Numbered from the stretch's first letter, positions 29,893 through 39,630 are shown. The stretch: DNA of 64,000 nucleotides from an uncultured Clostridia bacterium (GCA_947174415.1 CAMWIW010000002.1:103127-167126), one strand, 5' to 3'. Notes: generated by a model not told the origin, from the sequence alone. Made by a program: numbers and translations.

Positions 29893-32532
29893 TTATTCTG
29901 CGTCCGCTGCGGGCTTAAGATAATTCCAATAAGACTTAGCGGTTTCCCATGCGTCCGCATATACTGCTTCTCGCGTTGCGGATAGCGACTTGATGGACGG
30001 AGCGTCATTATCAACCGACTTGTTACGCAAATCAGAAATTGAGCTATAAACTAACGTAACACCGTCGGAATTGAACGTTGAAGAGGTGCCGTAACAAATT
30101 ATCCAAGGCATAATACCCATTGCGCTCTTAGAAGTACCGAAGAACTTCTTATAGTTAGTATAAGCTGCTTGATTGAGAATTTGCTGCTGGTCTTCGTCCG
30201 AAACGGGCAAACCTGAAGGAACGCAGGTGTACCACAAATTACCGGACTCCATATCAAGCGACATACCCTTTATAACGCCAAGGTCAAGTAGAACGCCCAC
30301 TTTATCAGAACCAACCTTACCTGCTTTAGAAGTAAGCTGGCTCTCAAACGACTGATCTTTTACGCCTACGGGAAGAGTTGAGCCGATAAGATAACGCGCA
30401 TAGTTCGTAAAGCTGAGACCTGCGCCGTTAACGCTACTTGTATCGGTTACTTTCCAACCGTTAACTTCTTTCTTCATAAAGGATTGTAAAACTTTGGTTG
30501 TTACGGTAGGGGTTATTCTGCCCTTATATTCAGTACCCGAGTATTTAACGCCCTTGTAAGTGAAGTATTTTTCGGCATCTGCCGCAGCGGGTTCATTATA
30601 CCAGAAGCCGCCGTCCCCGTTTGCGTTGGTTGCCATAGGGCCGTAGGTGGATACGATTTGTCCGTCTTCAGAGTACAAATAGTCGATAAACTGTAAAGCT
30701 GCCTTCAATTTTTCAGGATTGTTTGCAAGCGCTCCGTTAAGCGCAAGACCGCTCGTTTTAACGGTACGCCAGCTTTCAGTAAATCTCATAACGTCAGTAT
30801 GGTTACCGTCGCCGTCAACGTCCCATTTAGATACAGGTGTAGCTATCGCTGCGAATTTAAACGTACCCACTGTATCAAGATAAGCGGGAGCGCCTGAAAT
30901 CATATCACCCTGCATATAGAAATTGTATTCAGTCTGCGTCTGCGAATAATCATATTCCATAAAGCACTCGACAGGCTTTTTGCTCTTCGTATTAGCAGAT
31001 TGAGCTATACTGCTCTTTGCATTAAAGTCAAAAGAAGCCGTACAGTCAAGAATTAAACCTTCCTGGAAGAGTTGGTTCATCCTTACTGATACCTCGTAGA
31101 ACTCATCGTCGTTTCTTGCATCATGCAAGTCGCCGTTGCTGTCGATATACATATATTCGTTAGCGGAAGCAGTACCGCGAACGCCGTAAAGCTGTCCGCC
31201 AAGACGAAGGAGGTCAGGAGTACGGTTATTGTTGCCTTCACGCGCGGTAATACCGCCGATATCATTGCCATCTTTAACGCCGAGAGCCGACTTGTTGGTC
31301 AAAATGCAACGAAGCATCGCCACTAAGTCGTCTGCATCCCAACAAGCGTCGTAACCATTGAAAAGGTTAGCACGCTCATTAGCAGCGTAATATTTCTGAC
31401 CATCTACCTGATAGCACGCGTCTATATAAACGCGGAAAAGGGTTAAAAGCTGAGCGCCCGTTGCAGCAGGGTTAACCGTAAGAGCGGCGTTCTGAATTGC
31501 AACGATATTGCCGCTATCACCGGTGTAAGCCGTACCGGCAATTGCTCTGTATGCGGTATCAAGCGGAGTATTGTCAGTCTTGATCTGAGTAAGAACGTTA
31601 CCGTAGTTCTTTACTATGGTGATTTTGCCTGTACCGGTCTTGTTAGCGCTTTCAACTTCCATAGTGCCGGTGCCCGCCATAAAAGGTTCAACTTTTACAC
31701 CGTTGTATCTAAGGTTAGTCGTACCGCTCTCATACTGCTGGCAGCTTACGTTGAAAGCCGTGCTACCGGTTGTTTCCGTATCGCTGTTGAGAAGCTTTTC
31801 GGTCCAGTCCTGACGGATAAGGCAATATCTTTCTATATCATCCATACCGTCAAAATAAGGAGCAACATAAAGCGTCTTACCTTCGCCCGCTTTATCTCCA
31901 GTAGTCTTCATTCCGTCTTGCAAAAGCGAAAGATATACAACGGGGTTCTGGTTAAGGAACGCCGCATAATGAGGCATATAATCAAGATAATCGGCAAGGT
32001 TCAAGAAGCTCGTACTGCCGGCCTGATCGACTACCTTGCTCAAATCGCTTGTAAAAATATCAACGTTCGAATATCTGTTTTCGGTTTGCGAGCTTAAAAT
32101 CTTAGAAAGGTTTTCGCTCGTTTTAGTACCGTCCCAAACGTCGTTAAATCCGATATGCAATTCGTTGCTCATGGTTTGCCAAGCGGGTTTAAGCTGACCG
32201 TCGGTATACGTATTATTGTCAGGTAAAGTGATTTCATCACCCAACTCTCTGAAAGACGTTGAGTTGATCAATTTCTCGTGCCCTACGGCAAGATTCAAAG
32301 TTACGTTAGAACGCTCGTAACTGGAATAGTTGATATCTCCTGTAGTATCGTTTACAACGTCATATCCGTCAGGCAATTCAAGCAGGTTTCTGCTTGTGGG
32401 GTCGCCAGGGATTTTATCGCCTTTGCCGCCGTTGCCATCATTAGGACCGCACGCAGCAAACGATAACATCATTGTTCCTGCCATAACGGTTGACACGACC
32501 GCCATAGCGATTTTTTTGTTCTTGTTCATCAT
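29893..32532 (-). CDS. Large extracellular solute-binding lipoprotein
   Basis: 879 aa, well above the usual ~500 for LplA-type sugar-binding proteins. The signal peptide ends in a lipobox (MLSFAACGPNDG, Cys ~27), so the protein is anchored outside the membrane. The C-terminal part has the extracellular-solute-binding pattern (ALQFIDYLYSEDGQIVSTYG). The extra length may form a bigger cleft for long oligosaccharides. It lies between the permease genes and the rest of the operon. The substrate, pectic oligosaccharides, is inferred from context. Confidence 0.9.
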   Translation of the reverse strand: MMNKNKKIAMAVVSTVMAGTMMLSFAACGPNDGNGGKGDKIPGDPTSRNLLELPDGYDVVNDTTGDINYSSYERSNVTLNLAVGHEKLINSTSFRELGDEITLPDNNTYTDGQLKPAWQTMSNELHIGFNDVWDGTKTSENLSKILSSQTENRYSNVDIFTSDLSKVVDQAGSTSFLNLADYLDYMPHYAAFLNQNPVVYLSLLQDGMKTTGDKAGEGKTLYVAPYFDGMDDIERYCLIRQDWTEKLLNSDTETTGSTAFNVSCQQYESGTTNLRYNGVKVEPFMAGTGTMEVESANKTGTGKITIVKNYGNVLTQIKTDNTPLDTAYRAIAGTAYTGDSGNIVAIQNAALTVNPAATGAQLLTLFRVYIDACYQVDGQKYYAANERANLFNGYDACWDADDLVAMLRCILTNKSALGVKDGNDIGGITAREGNNNRTPDLLRLGGQLYGVRGTASANEYMYIDSNGDLHDARNDDEFYEVSVRMNQLFQEGLILDCTASFDFNAKSSIAQSANTKSKKPVECFMEYDYSQTQTEYNFYMQGDMISGAPAYLDTVGTFKFAAIATPVSKWDVDGDGNHTDVMRFTESWRTVKTSGLALNGALANNPEKLKAALQFIDYLYSEDGQIVSTYGPMATNANGDGGFWYNEPAAADAEKYFTYKGVKYSGTEYKGRITPTVTTKVLQSFMKKEVNGWKVTDTSSVNGAGLSFTNYARYLIGSTLPVGVKDQSFESQLTSKAGKVGSDKVGVLLDLGVIKGMSLDMESGNLWYTCVPSGLPVSDEDQQQILNQAAYTNYKKFFGTSKSAMGIMPWIICYGTSSTFNSDGVTLVYSSISDLRNKSVDNDAPSIKSLSATREAVYADAWETAKSYWNYLKPAADAE

Positions 32533-32616
32533 TATTTCTCCTTATATATTTTGTTTTTACGGTTTAACCGATATAACCTTAATATTAATATTTTTTACGC
32601 TTTTAATTTTTCCAAA

Positions 32617-33552
32617 TTATTCTTTTACGCCGCCCATATTTACGCCCTTAGCAAAGTACTTTTGTATGAAGGGATAAATTGCAAGAATGGGAATGATAGC
32701 GCATACAACCATTGAATATACTACCGAAGTTGCCGAATAGCTATAAAGACTGTCCCAAGTAGCAAGTTTATCTGCATCCAAACCATCACTTCCGGCTATA
32801 TCCGTATATTCTTTAAGGAAATCCCTTATATATACTTGAATAGGCCAGCTGAAACGTTGGTCGCTCATAACTTTTGCTGCCCAGAAGTAGCCGTTCCAAC
32901 GGGAAATTCCGAAGAAAAGCGCGACTGTTGCAATAGTTGCTTTACTCATAGGAATATAAACTTTGGTAAGTATCTGCATTTCGGTTGCGCCGTCTATTCT
33001 TGCCGCTTCCTCTATCTCAGATGGAACGCCCTCAAACGAGTTTCTGAGTAAGATAATGTTCGTTGCGTTCATACCCATTGCAAGGACGACCGTCCATTTA
33101 AGGTCGTTAATGCCAATACCTTGGAAAACACCGACGGTGTTCATATAGTTTGTATATTGGGGAATGATGCCTGCGGAGAACCACATTGTAAATACAAGGA
33201 AGAAGTTCCAACCGTGTCTGCCTAAAAGCCTTTTCTTGGAAAGCGCATACGCGCCGAGAATTGAATATCCCAATGCCCAAACCGTACCGAAGAAAGTTAC
33301 GAAGAGAGTGTTTGCATAGTTGATCCAAAATTTGTTATCCGTAAGAACCCGCATAAAAGCATCGCCCTGAACGTCAACGGGCCATAGGATGACAGAACCT
33401 TGCTTTATCGCTTCGCCCGAGCTAAAAGCCGAAGCGAGCGCGTAAATTAAGGGATATAAACACATGAGTGCGAATACCGTAAGAATGAAATAAGCAACTA
33501 TTTTGAATATAAGTTCGGAAGTTTCTGTTTTTCTTCTATTTGCTTTTGCCAT
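32617..33552 (-). CDS. Sugar ABC transporter permease, LplC/YtcP type
   Basis: 311 aa, six transmembrane helices. The EAA loop is clear: FEGVPSEIEEAARIDGATEMQILTKVYIPMSKATIATVALF. It pairs with the permease at 33565-34650 as a heterodimer of the CUT1 class. The C-terminus QKYFAKGVNMGGVKE is typical of this subfamily. Confidence 0.94.
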   Translation of the reverse strand: MAKANRRKTETSELIFKIVAYFILTVFALMCLYPLIYALASAFSSGEAIKQGSVILWPVDVQGDAFMRVLTDNKFWINYANTLFVTFFGTVWALGYSILGAYALSKKRLLGRHGWNFFLVFTMWFSAGIIPQYTNYMNTVGVFQGIGINDLKWTVVLAMGMNATNIILLRNSFEGVPSEIEEAARIDGATEMQILTKVYIPMSKATIATVALFFGISRWNGYFWAAKVMSDQRFSWPIQVYIRDFLKEYTDIAGSDGLDADKLATWDSLYSYSATSVVYSMVVCAIIPILAIYPFIQKYFAKGVNMGGVKE

Positions 33553-33564
33553 TTCACTCCCCCC

Positions 33565-34650
33565 TTAATACAACGAAACGTCTGACGCCGTTCTTGCGAT
33601 TTTGTTTGCGCCGATAACCAAAATCATACCAATTAAGTTATTCAGCATTTCCGCAGCCGTACCTAAAGCTTTGAACTCTTTATCGTCAGCCTCGGACCAT
33701 TCGTTTGCCAACGTAGAAACGGTATGCGCAACTTCGTAGTTGCTCATTGCGCCTTCGCCTCTGCCTTCGCCTAAGAGGAGGTATATCTTTTCGTAACCTA
33801 CGGAAAGTAGCGAACCTATCTTCATAATGAGCATAATTACGACGGTGGAAAGAATGCTGGGGATAACGACGTAACGCATCTGGGCCATCTTGCCTGCACC
33901 GTCTATCTGCGCCGCCTCGTATGACGTAGGCGAAACCGCGATGACCGCCGCAAAGAATACGATTGAGTCATAGCCGGCGTGCTCCCACAAATCCGTAATT
34001 ATGTATATTGCTCTGTAATATTGCGTAGTCTGAACCAAGCCGTTGTTCAAAGCTGCGGAATCTGCACCAAACCAAGAGAATACCGTTGAAACAATACCTA
34101 TGGACTGAGTTCCCATCGACGTGCCGCGGAAAAGTACGAGTACGAGCGACGTTACGATAACGGTCGAGAGGAATTTGGGAAGGTAAACGCAGACCTGCAT
34201 TATACTTCTTACAACGTTTGACTTTACTTCGTTAAAGAAAAGCGCCAAAATTATGGGCATAGGGAAGCCGAATAACAGTCCGTAGAACGCTGTGGTAAAC
34301 GTGTTTCTGAACGCCATCCAGAAATCGGGACTTATAATTTTATCCGTGAAAAGCGTTGAGAAATATTTAAGACCCGTCCAATAATACGTCGAAACGTGCA
34401 TCGTATCGCCCGTAGTAGGGTTTTTAAAACAGCCCATAAGCTCATACATAGGCAGATACTTCCAAAGGAGATAAACTATCAGCATAGGTACGAGCATTAT
34501 GTATAGACGCCAGTCCTTTAAGACCGTCCATCCCGTGTTCTTCCATCTGTTCCGCTCAGTTTCGTCCCTTACCTTCTGTTCGTCCGACATGTAATAAGTG
34601 CCGGTCTCTTCATTGTAGATAAGGAAGTCATCACATTTGAGTTTGAACAT
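33565..34650 (-). CDS. Sugar ABC transporter permease, LplB type
   Basis: 361 aa. An N-terminal cytosolic extension (~50 residues) precedes six helices. EAA loop: AVSPTSYEAAQIDGAGKMAQMRYVVIPSILSTVVIMLIM; KCFKNPTTGD and LLLGEGRGEGAMSNYEVAHT are LplB-like segments. It lies 12 nt upstream of its partner permease. Confidence 0.94.
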   Translation of the reverse strand: MFKLKCDDFLIYNEETGTYYMSDEQKVRDETERNRWKNTGWTVLKDWRLYIMLVPMLIVYLLWKYLPMYELMGCFKNPTTGDTMHVSTYYWTGLKYFSTLFTDKIISPDFWMAFRNTFTTAFYGLLFGFPMPIILALFFNEVKSNVVRSIMQVCVYLPKFLSTVIVTSLVLVLFRGTSMGTQSIGIVSTVFSWFGADSAALNNGLVQTTQYYRAIYIITDLWEHAGYDSIVFFAAVIAVSPTSYEAAQIDGAGKMAQMRYVVIPSILSTVVIMLIMKIGSLLSVGYEKIYLLLGEGRGEGAMSNYEVAHTVSTLANEWSEADDKEFKALGTAAEMLNNLIGMILVIGANKIARTASDVSLY

Positions 34651-34742
34651 TGAAATTTTTCCTCCATATCACTTAAAATTAAGTAAATATACAAAAAGCT
34701 AATGCTTTAATTGCCGAAATTTTTGCGCCGTTTATAAGTCTT

Positions 34743-35474
34743 TTAACGGCTCTCGGGCGGATATTCGTCCCGCATATCTATCCCGTCGCCCTCTTCTTTC
34801 TCGATTACGGGCAAATCGTGAAGCCTTCTCAGTTCGTCCTCGTCAAGCTCGGTGTAGCCTGCCCAAGCTTCTTCTTTAGGAGTTTTTGCTTCTTCGCGTT
34901 CGCGCGCAACGCGTTTTAAGTAGGTTTTTTGGTCTTCGAGCAGACCTTCAAGCCTGCTTAATATCAAAAGCGCGATTATCGCAAAAACTATATTAAGGCT
35001 TTCCGTAAAGAAAGTGTTGCCAAGATACGGAATAAATTCGTTGCCGAAGCACGCTGCGACCGCAGAACGCCCGAATATCACCAAAACGAACGCGATTATG
35101 GGATAAATTATTACAAGATACCACTTGGAAAAGAGCTTTTCCTTGGGAATGACCTTAAAAATAAACCACGAAAGCAGTATAAACGCGTTGCCGACGGCGT
35201 AAACTACGTAAGTTTCGATTTGCGCGCCCATAAACGCACTGTATAAAATTCCGTGCAACACGGGAAAAATCGCTGCAAGCCAGTTCCAACGAACCAAAAC
35301 TATCAGCGATACGGTGAACATCAGCGAAACCGCAAACAGCATATCGGGAAATAATTTCTGTATTGCGTAGACGTTCAACGCCTCTAACGCCGTCATAATC
35401 ACTATAAACAGTAATATATCGACAAGCTTATACTGATTATATGAAACGACGCCGTTAATGTTTAATTTTTTCAT
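34743..35474 (-). CDS. Membrane protein, first gene of the pectin importer operon
   Basis: 243 aa. Six or so hydrophobic helices (~20-175) are followed by a charged cytosolic tail of ~65 residues (LKRVAREREEAKTPKEEAW ... DMRDEYPPESR). No family recognised; it is not a clear permease. It is the first gene behind the operon promoter (35539-35567) and lies 92 nt before the permeases, so it might be a regulator or stabiliser of the importer. Confidence 0.75.
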   Translation of the reverse strand: MKKLNINGVVSYNQYKLVDILLFIVIMTALEALNVYAIQKLFPDMLFAVSLMFTVSLIVLVRWNWLAAIFPVLHGILYSAFMGAQIETYVVYAVGNAFILLSWFIFKVIPKEKLFSKWYLVIIYPIIAFVLVIFGRSAVAACFGNEFIPYLGNTFFTESLNIVFAIIALLILSRLEGLLEDQKTYLKRVAREREEAKTPKEEAWAGYTELDEDELRRLHDLPVIEKEEGDGIDMRDEYPPESR

Positions 35475-35538
35475 AAAAATTTAGTTAGAAACAATATGAA
35501 AGGGTAAAAAATTGTAGATTTTCACATTTAGCTAACTA

Positions 35539-35567
35539 ATTATAACATGCGGGTTTTTAAATTGCAA
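35539..35567 (-). promoter_or_regulatory. Promoter of the pectin importer operon
   Basis: Minus strand TTGCAA (35562-35567), 17-nt spacer, TATAAT (35539-35544). A TTAGTTAGCTAA motif lies at the predicted start of transcription. Confidence 0.75.
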
Positions 35568-35578
35568 TACTTTTTTTA

Positions 35579-35606
35579 TTGTTTCACGAAAAATTTGTGA
35601 TATAAT
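35579..35606 (+). promoter_or_regulatory. Pectinesterase promoter with palindromic operator
   Basis: TTGTTT (35579-35584), 16-nt spacer, TATAAT (35601-35606). The near-palindrome TCACGAA-AAA-TTTGTGA (35584-35600) occupies the spacer. AAAATTTGTGA recurs upstream of kduI (44675-44685, minus strand), so a shared regulator is possible. Confidence 0.65.
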
Positions 35607-35657
35607 ATATAATGAAAAAAGAAAATTACCCCACCGCACGTTCAAGGAGATTTATTT

Positions 35658-36596
35658 ATGAAAACGCTGAGATTGACGCCGAAAGACGATTTACAATATA
35701 TATTGAATAGAATTTGCGAGCCTACCACGATATATTTGGCTGCGGGTGAGTATAATCAGAAAATCGAGATAACCGCAAACGACCTGACGGTTATAGGCGA
35801 AGACCGTGAAACAACGGTTATTACCTACGACGATTACGCAAGAAAAATGCACTCCGACGGGAACGAATACAACACCTTCCGCACCTACACCGTTTGCGTA
35901 ACGGGCGAGAGAGTGCGGCTTGAAAATCTGACCGTGAAAAATTCCAACACAGACCCGAAAACCGTAGGGCAATGCGTTGCCCTGTCTGTAAACGCAAAGA
36001 ATTTCTATGCTAAAAATATAGATTTAAAATCCACCCAAGATACCCTCTTCCTTTACCCCTTTCCCGACGATTTGGTCGTGCGTTACCGAGGGTTCATTCC
36101 TCAAAATCAGCTTTATACCGAGGGACGCGCAACGCACATCTTCGAAGATTGCCGCATTTACGGTACGGTTGACTTTATTTTCGGCTGTGCGGAGGCTTAT
36201 TTTAAGAACTGTAAGATAATTTCCATTGACGACGGGCGAGATACGGGTTTTATCGCCGCACCCGCACACCCGCTTGCAGAAGACAGCGGGTTTACGTTTT
36301 TGGATTGCGATATTCTTTCGGAAGGCGCTAAGCAAGCAACGATTTTCCTTGCTCGCCCTTGGCGGGACTTCGGTAAATGTGTTTTTATAAACTGCCGCGT
36401 CGGCGAGCATATCAGACGCGAGCTTTTCGACAAGTGGAACGACACCGAACGCGACAAGACCGCAAGGTTTGGGTACTATAACCTTGATTGCTCCTTTACT
36501 CCCGCCCCCGTCGAATGGAGCAAAGAACTTAGCGTTGCCTATGCAAAAAAAATTATAGCGCGCTTTGAAGAGAAAATTAAAGATTATATTAAATAA
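35658..36596 (+). CDS. CE8 pectinesterase, cytosolic
   Basis: 312 aa. All CE8 hallmarks are present: STQDTLFLYP, GTVDFIFGCAEAYF (catalytic Asp) and FLARPWRDFGKCVFINC (RPW). There is no signal peptide; the protein begins MKTLRLTPKDDLQYIL, which suggests demethylation of imported oligogalacturonides inside the cell. Divergent from the importer operon. Ribosome site AAGGAG. Confidence 0.94.
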   Translation: MKTLRLTPKDDLQYILNRICEPTTIYLAAGEYNQKIEITANDLTVIGEDRETTVITYDDYARKMHSDGNEYNTFRTYTVCVTGERVRLENLTVKNSNTDPKTVGQCVALSVNAKNFYAKNIDLKSTQDTLFLYPFPDDLVVRYRGFIPQNQLYTEGRATHIFEDCRIYGTVDFIFGCAEAYFKNCKIISIDDGRDTGFIAAPAHPLAEDSGFTFLDCDILSEGAKQATIFLARPWRDFGKCVFINCRVGEHIRRELFDKWNDTERDKTARFGYYNLDCSFTPAPVEWSKELSVAYAKKIIARFEEKIKDYIK

Positions 36597-36618
36597 TTTT
36601 GTAGAATGATGTAACGAA

Positions 36619-36650
36619 AAAGCCTGCGGGAAGAATTACCCGCAGGCTTT
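36619..36650. terminator. Bidirectional terminator
   Basis: AAAGCCTGCGGG, 8-nt loop, CCCGCAGGCTTT, then TTAAATTTAT. Separates the convergent pectinesterase and zinc-ribbon genes. Confidence 0.85.
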
Positions 36651-36662
36651 TTAAATTTATAT

Positions 36663-38009
36663 TTATTCCTGAACATTTATCGCACAACTCGTTTTAAAGG
36701 AAAGTTTGTTTATTACTACAATGCACGCAAGCATCACCGCGTTAAGTATTAGCACAGCAATGGGTATAGCATAACTGACGGTGTAATCGATATGTTCGTT
36801 CATCCCTGTTAATTTAACCGTTAAGGCAACAGCTATTGCCAGACACGCAGCTGACAAAACGAAACAGCTTACCGAAGTACCAACTGAACTTTTACCGCAT
36901 CCTTCTGACACCCTGACGGCCATATTATAAACTATTTTTGCGGTTAGAGCAATTAAAACAGTTTGCAGAACGTAGCCTATCGTGCCACAACATATAAATG
37001 TAAGTAAATTCTCGTCGCTGTCCCTGAAAACCAAAGAAGTAATAAAGCTAGTGAAGCTGCACGAAGAAGATACTTTATAGGTAATCGTCTGTCCATATAA
37101 AGATAGGTCGTAAGATATCTTGCTGACCGGCTTTGCTATTAACACCGTAAGTACTATCGCAATTAAGCCGATAGCAAGCGCACCCGTAAAATCAAAAAAG
37201 GCTTTTTTATCTTTTAATTCCGATATTCTTTGAACGAATTTCGAAACGAAGTATGCACCCGTGCTTATACCGCCGAGAATAATCCCCGCAAGATTTGCAT
37301 CACCATAATATAACTGCATACTGTCATCGTTTCCTACATACCCGACGTTATGGAATGCATAAAATGCCGCAGAAAAAACTGCGAATGAAAGAAAGGTAGC
37401 TATTGCGGGTTTTGCAAAATTTGCACCGTCTTCTTTATTAATAAACTGCTTTACGCATTTAAGGACTGTAATAATGGCAAATACAGCCATACTTAAAAGT
37501 GCAATAGCGGCAACGGTAGTACCTAACGCCGCGTAGGTATAATATGCGGCGATATCCAAGTCGCTGTACTGAATCCACGAACCTTCACTGTTTAATTCAC
37601 TGAGCGATTCATACATTTTTCCAAAATAGTCGTAAATTGTTATAATAGAGCTTTCAAGAACTACTCCCTCTGAACCGTTGACTTTCAGACCGATAAAAAA
37701 CGTAAAAATAATACCAATCAGCGCAGCAAATGCAGCAAAAGCACAGCTCGCGTATTCAAAGTATTTTTTATAGTTCGTTTTATTAGTGCAATTAACCGCG
37801 GAAGCTTCGGCTACGGCTGTTTCTTCAATCACCTTATCGCCATTAGCAGAGTCATCATCCACGCGCATCCCGCACTCGCCGCAAAAAAGTCCGTCTTCGG
37901 GAATTTCGCTTCCGCACTTGGGACATATCTTTTTCCCTAAGCGTTTACCGCAATAGTTGCAGAACTTGACGCCGTCGGCGATTTCTTTCCCGCAATGTCT
38001 ACAAATCAT
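36663..38009 (-). CDS. Zinc-ribbon membrane protein, unknown function
   Basis: 448 aa. Two N-terminal zinc ribbons (CRHCGKEIADGVKFCNYCG and CPKCGSEIPEDGLFCGECG) are joined by a short linker to about nine or ten hydrophobic helices. This layout is common among Clostridia but no function is assigned. It follows the uxaC terminator and has an AAGGAG ribosome site, so it is probably independent of the uronate genes. Confidence 0.8.
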   Translation of the reverse strand: MICRHCGKEIADGVKFCNYCGKRLGKKICPKCGSEIPEDGLFCGECGMRVDDDSANGDKVIEETAVAEASAVNCTNKTNYKKYFEYASCAFAAFAALIGIIFTFFIGLKVNGSEGVVLESSIITIYDYFGKMYESLSELNSEGSWIQYSDLDIAAYYTYAALGTTVAAIALLSMAVFAIITVLKCVKQFINKEDGANFAKPAIATFLSFAVFSAAFYAFHNVGYVGNDDSMQLYYGDANLAGIILGGISTGAYFVSKFVQRISELKDKKAFFDFTGALAIGLIAIVLTVLIAKPVSKISYDLSLYGQTITYKVSSSCSFTSFITSLVFRDSDENLLTFICCGTIGYVLQTVLIALTAKIVYNMAVRVSEGCGKSSVGTSVSCFVLSAACLAIAVALTVKLTGMNEHIDYTVSYAIPIAVLILNAVMLACIVVINKLSFKTSCAINVQE

Positions 38010-38026
38010 AATACTCCTTTGTTGAT

Positions 38027-38052
38027 TTGCGCGCGGCTTTCGCCGCGCGCAA
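38027..38052 (-). terminator. Hairpin after uxaC
   Basis: TTGCGCGCGGC, TTTC loop, GCCGCGCGCAA, 11 nt after the uxaC stop. Weak T tract on the minus strand. Confidence 0.65.
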
Positions 38053-38062
38053 CGATTTATTT

Positions 38063-39478
38063 TTAATTAAAGCCGAAGAACTCCGCGGCGTTATTATAGC
38101 AAACGTCTTCGACTATCTGTCCGAGACGGGGAAGCTCTTCCGCGGGGTATTGCCCGCTTTCAACCAATCTTCCGAGCATTTGGCAAAGAAGCCGTCTGTA
38201 ATACTCGTGGCGGGGATATGCAAGGAACGAACGGCTGTCCGTGAGCATACCTACGGACTGCGCAACCAAGCCTACCTGCATAAGCGTTTCGAGGTTCTGG
38301 CGCATTCCGTCCTGCTGATCCAAGAACCACCAAGCCGTGCCGACCTGTACTCTGCCCTTTACGCCTTCCTTCTGGAAGCAGCCCGCAAGCACGGTAAGTG
38401 CGTAATTGTCGCGGGGGTTGAGGCAGTACAGAATAGTTTTAGGCATATTGCCGTCCTTATCGATTTCGCCCAAAAGCGCTGAAAGTTTTTCCATATACAC
38501 CGCGTCCTCGATTGCGTCGAAGCCCGTGTCAGGTCCGATTTTTTCAAGCATGGACTTGGAGTTGTTTCTGAGCGCGCCGATATGATACTGTTGCGCCCAG
38601 CCGTATTTTGCGTATTCTTTTGCAAGGAACACGAGAACGTAGCCCTTGTATTTATCCTGCTCTTCAACGGAGATAGCCGCGCCCTTCATGCCCTTTAAGA
38701 AAATTTTGTTTGCTTCCGCGTAAGTTGCGGGGGCATAGCAAACCACGTCCAACGCATGGTCGGAAAGCTTAGAGCCCATTTCGTCGAAGAACTTTATTCT
38801 TGCCGCAAGCGCATCGCACAGGTCCTGCAAGCACTTAATGGGTTTACCCACTACGCCTGCAAGCTGATTTACCCAACTTGCAAACCAAGAGAGTTCTACG
38901 TTAATCGCTTTGTCGGGACGGAACGCAGGGCGCACCTTTACTTTTAAGGTCGGGTCTGCATTCATTTTCTTGTGCCACTCCAAACTGTCAACGGGGTCGT
39001 CAGTCGTGCACACCGTCTTTACGTTGAATTTGTACATCATTTCGCGCGCGGTCAACTTTTCCAAAACCTTGTTGGCTTTGTCCCAAATGACTTGTGCGTT
39101 TTCTTTATTGATAATTTCGTCTATGCCGAAATATCTTCTCATTTCAAGGTGCGACCAATGATATAAGGGGTTGCCCACAAAATAAGGCATACTCTCAACG
39201 AACTGCATATATTTTTTGTAGTCGTCGTCAGGTCCTGAAATGCTGTCCTCGGCGTATCCCCTTGCGCGGAGGGCGCGCCATTTGTAGTGGTCGCCGTATC
39301 TGTCGCCCGCGCCCAGCCATACTTCGGCTAAGTTTCTGAATTTCTTGTCCTCGAAAATTTCCTTAGGCTGCAAGTGGCAGTGATAATCTATAATGGGCAT
39401 CTTCTCGGCGTGCTCGTGATAGAGCGTTTTAGCCGTTTCGGTATCGAGAAGGAAGTCCTTATCCATAAAAGCTTTCAT
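38063..39478 (-). CDS. uxaC: Glucuronate/galacturonate isomerase
   Basis: 471 aa, normal length. Converts D-galacturonate to D-tagaturonate (and glucuronate to fructuronate). The start KAFMDKDFLLDTETAKTLYHEHAEKMPIIDYHCHLQPKEI has the metal-binding HCH motif of the amidohydrolase-like fold; GTAWWFLDQQDGMRQNLE and SVGMLTDSRSFLAYPRHEYYRR are family signatures. A 118-bp element separates it from uxaA. Confidence 0.97.
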   Translation of the reverse strand: MKAFMDKDFLLDTETAKTLYHEHAEKMPIIDYHCHLQPKEIFEDKKFRNLAEVWLGAGDRYGDHYKWRALRARGYAEDSISGPDDDYKKYMQFVESMPYFVGNPLYHWSHLEMRRYFGIDEIINKENAQVIWDKANKVLEKLTAREMMYKFNVKTVCTTDDPVDSLEWHKKMNADPTLKVKVRPAFRPDKAINVELSWFASWVNQLAGVVGKPIKCLQDLCDALAARIKFFDEMGSKLSDHALDVVCYAPATYAEANKIFLKGMKGAAISVEEQDKYKGYVLVFLAKEYAKYGWAQQYHIGALRNNSKSMLEKIGPDTGFDAIEDAVYMEKLSALLGEIDKDGNMPKTILYCLNPRDNYALTVLAGCFQKEGVKGRVQVGTAWWFLDQQDGMRQNLETLMQVGLVAQSVGMLTDSRSFLAYPRHEYYRRLLCQMLGRLVESGQYPAEELPRLGQIVEDVCYNNAAEFFGFN

Positions 39479-39505
39479 TTTATATACTCCTTTATTGAAT
39501 AATCC

Positions 39506-39623
39506 CTTGACTTAGAAACAAGCAAGACAAGGCGCGTGAGTACTGACCGCAGTGAGTTTACTTTGCGTAAATGAGCAAGGCGGCACGGAACTCAACGCTG
39601 TATTGCGCAGTTTATAAGTCAAG
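39506..39623. repeat. 118-bp element with terminal inverted repeats (MITE-like)
   Basis: Bounded by CTTGACTTAGAAAC and GTTTATAAGTCAAG, a 14-bp inverted repeat with one mismatch. The interior contains GCAAGGCGGCACGGA, shared with 8885-8899. No ORF. It lies between uxaC and uxaA, where a non-autonomous mobile element or a palindromic repeat could add a regulatory break. Confidence 0.65.
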
Positions 39624-39630
39624 TATTGTT

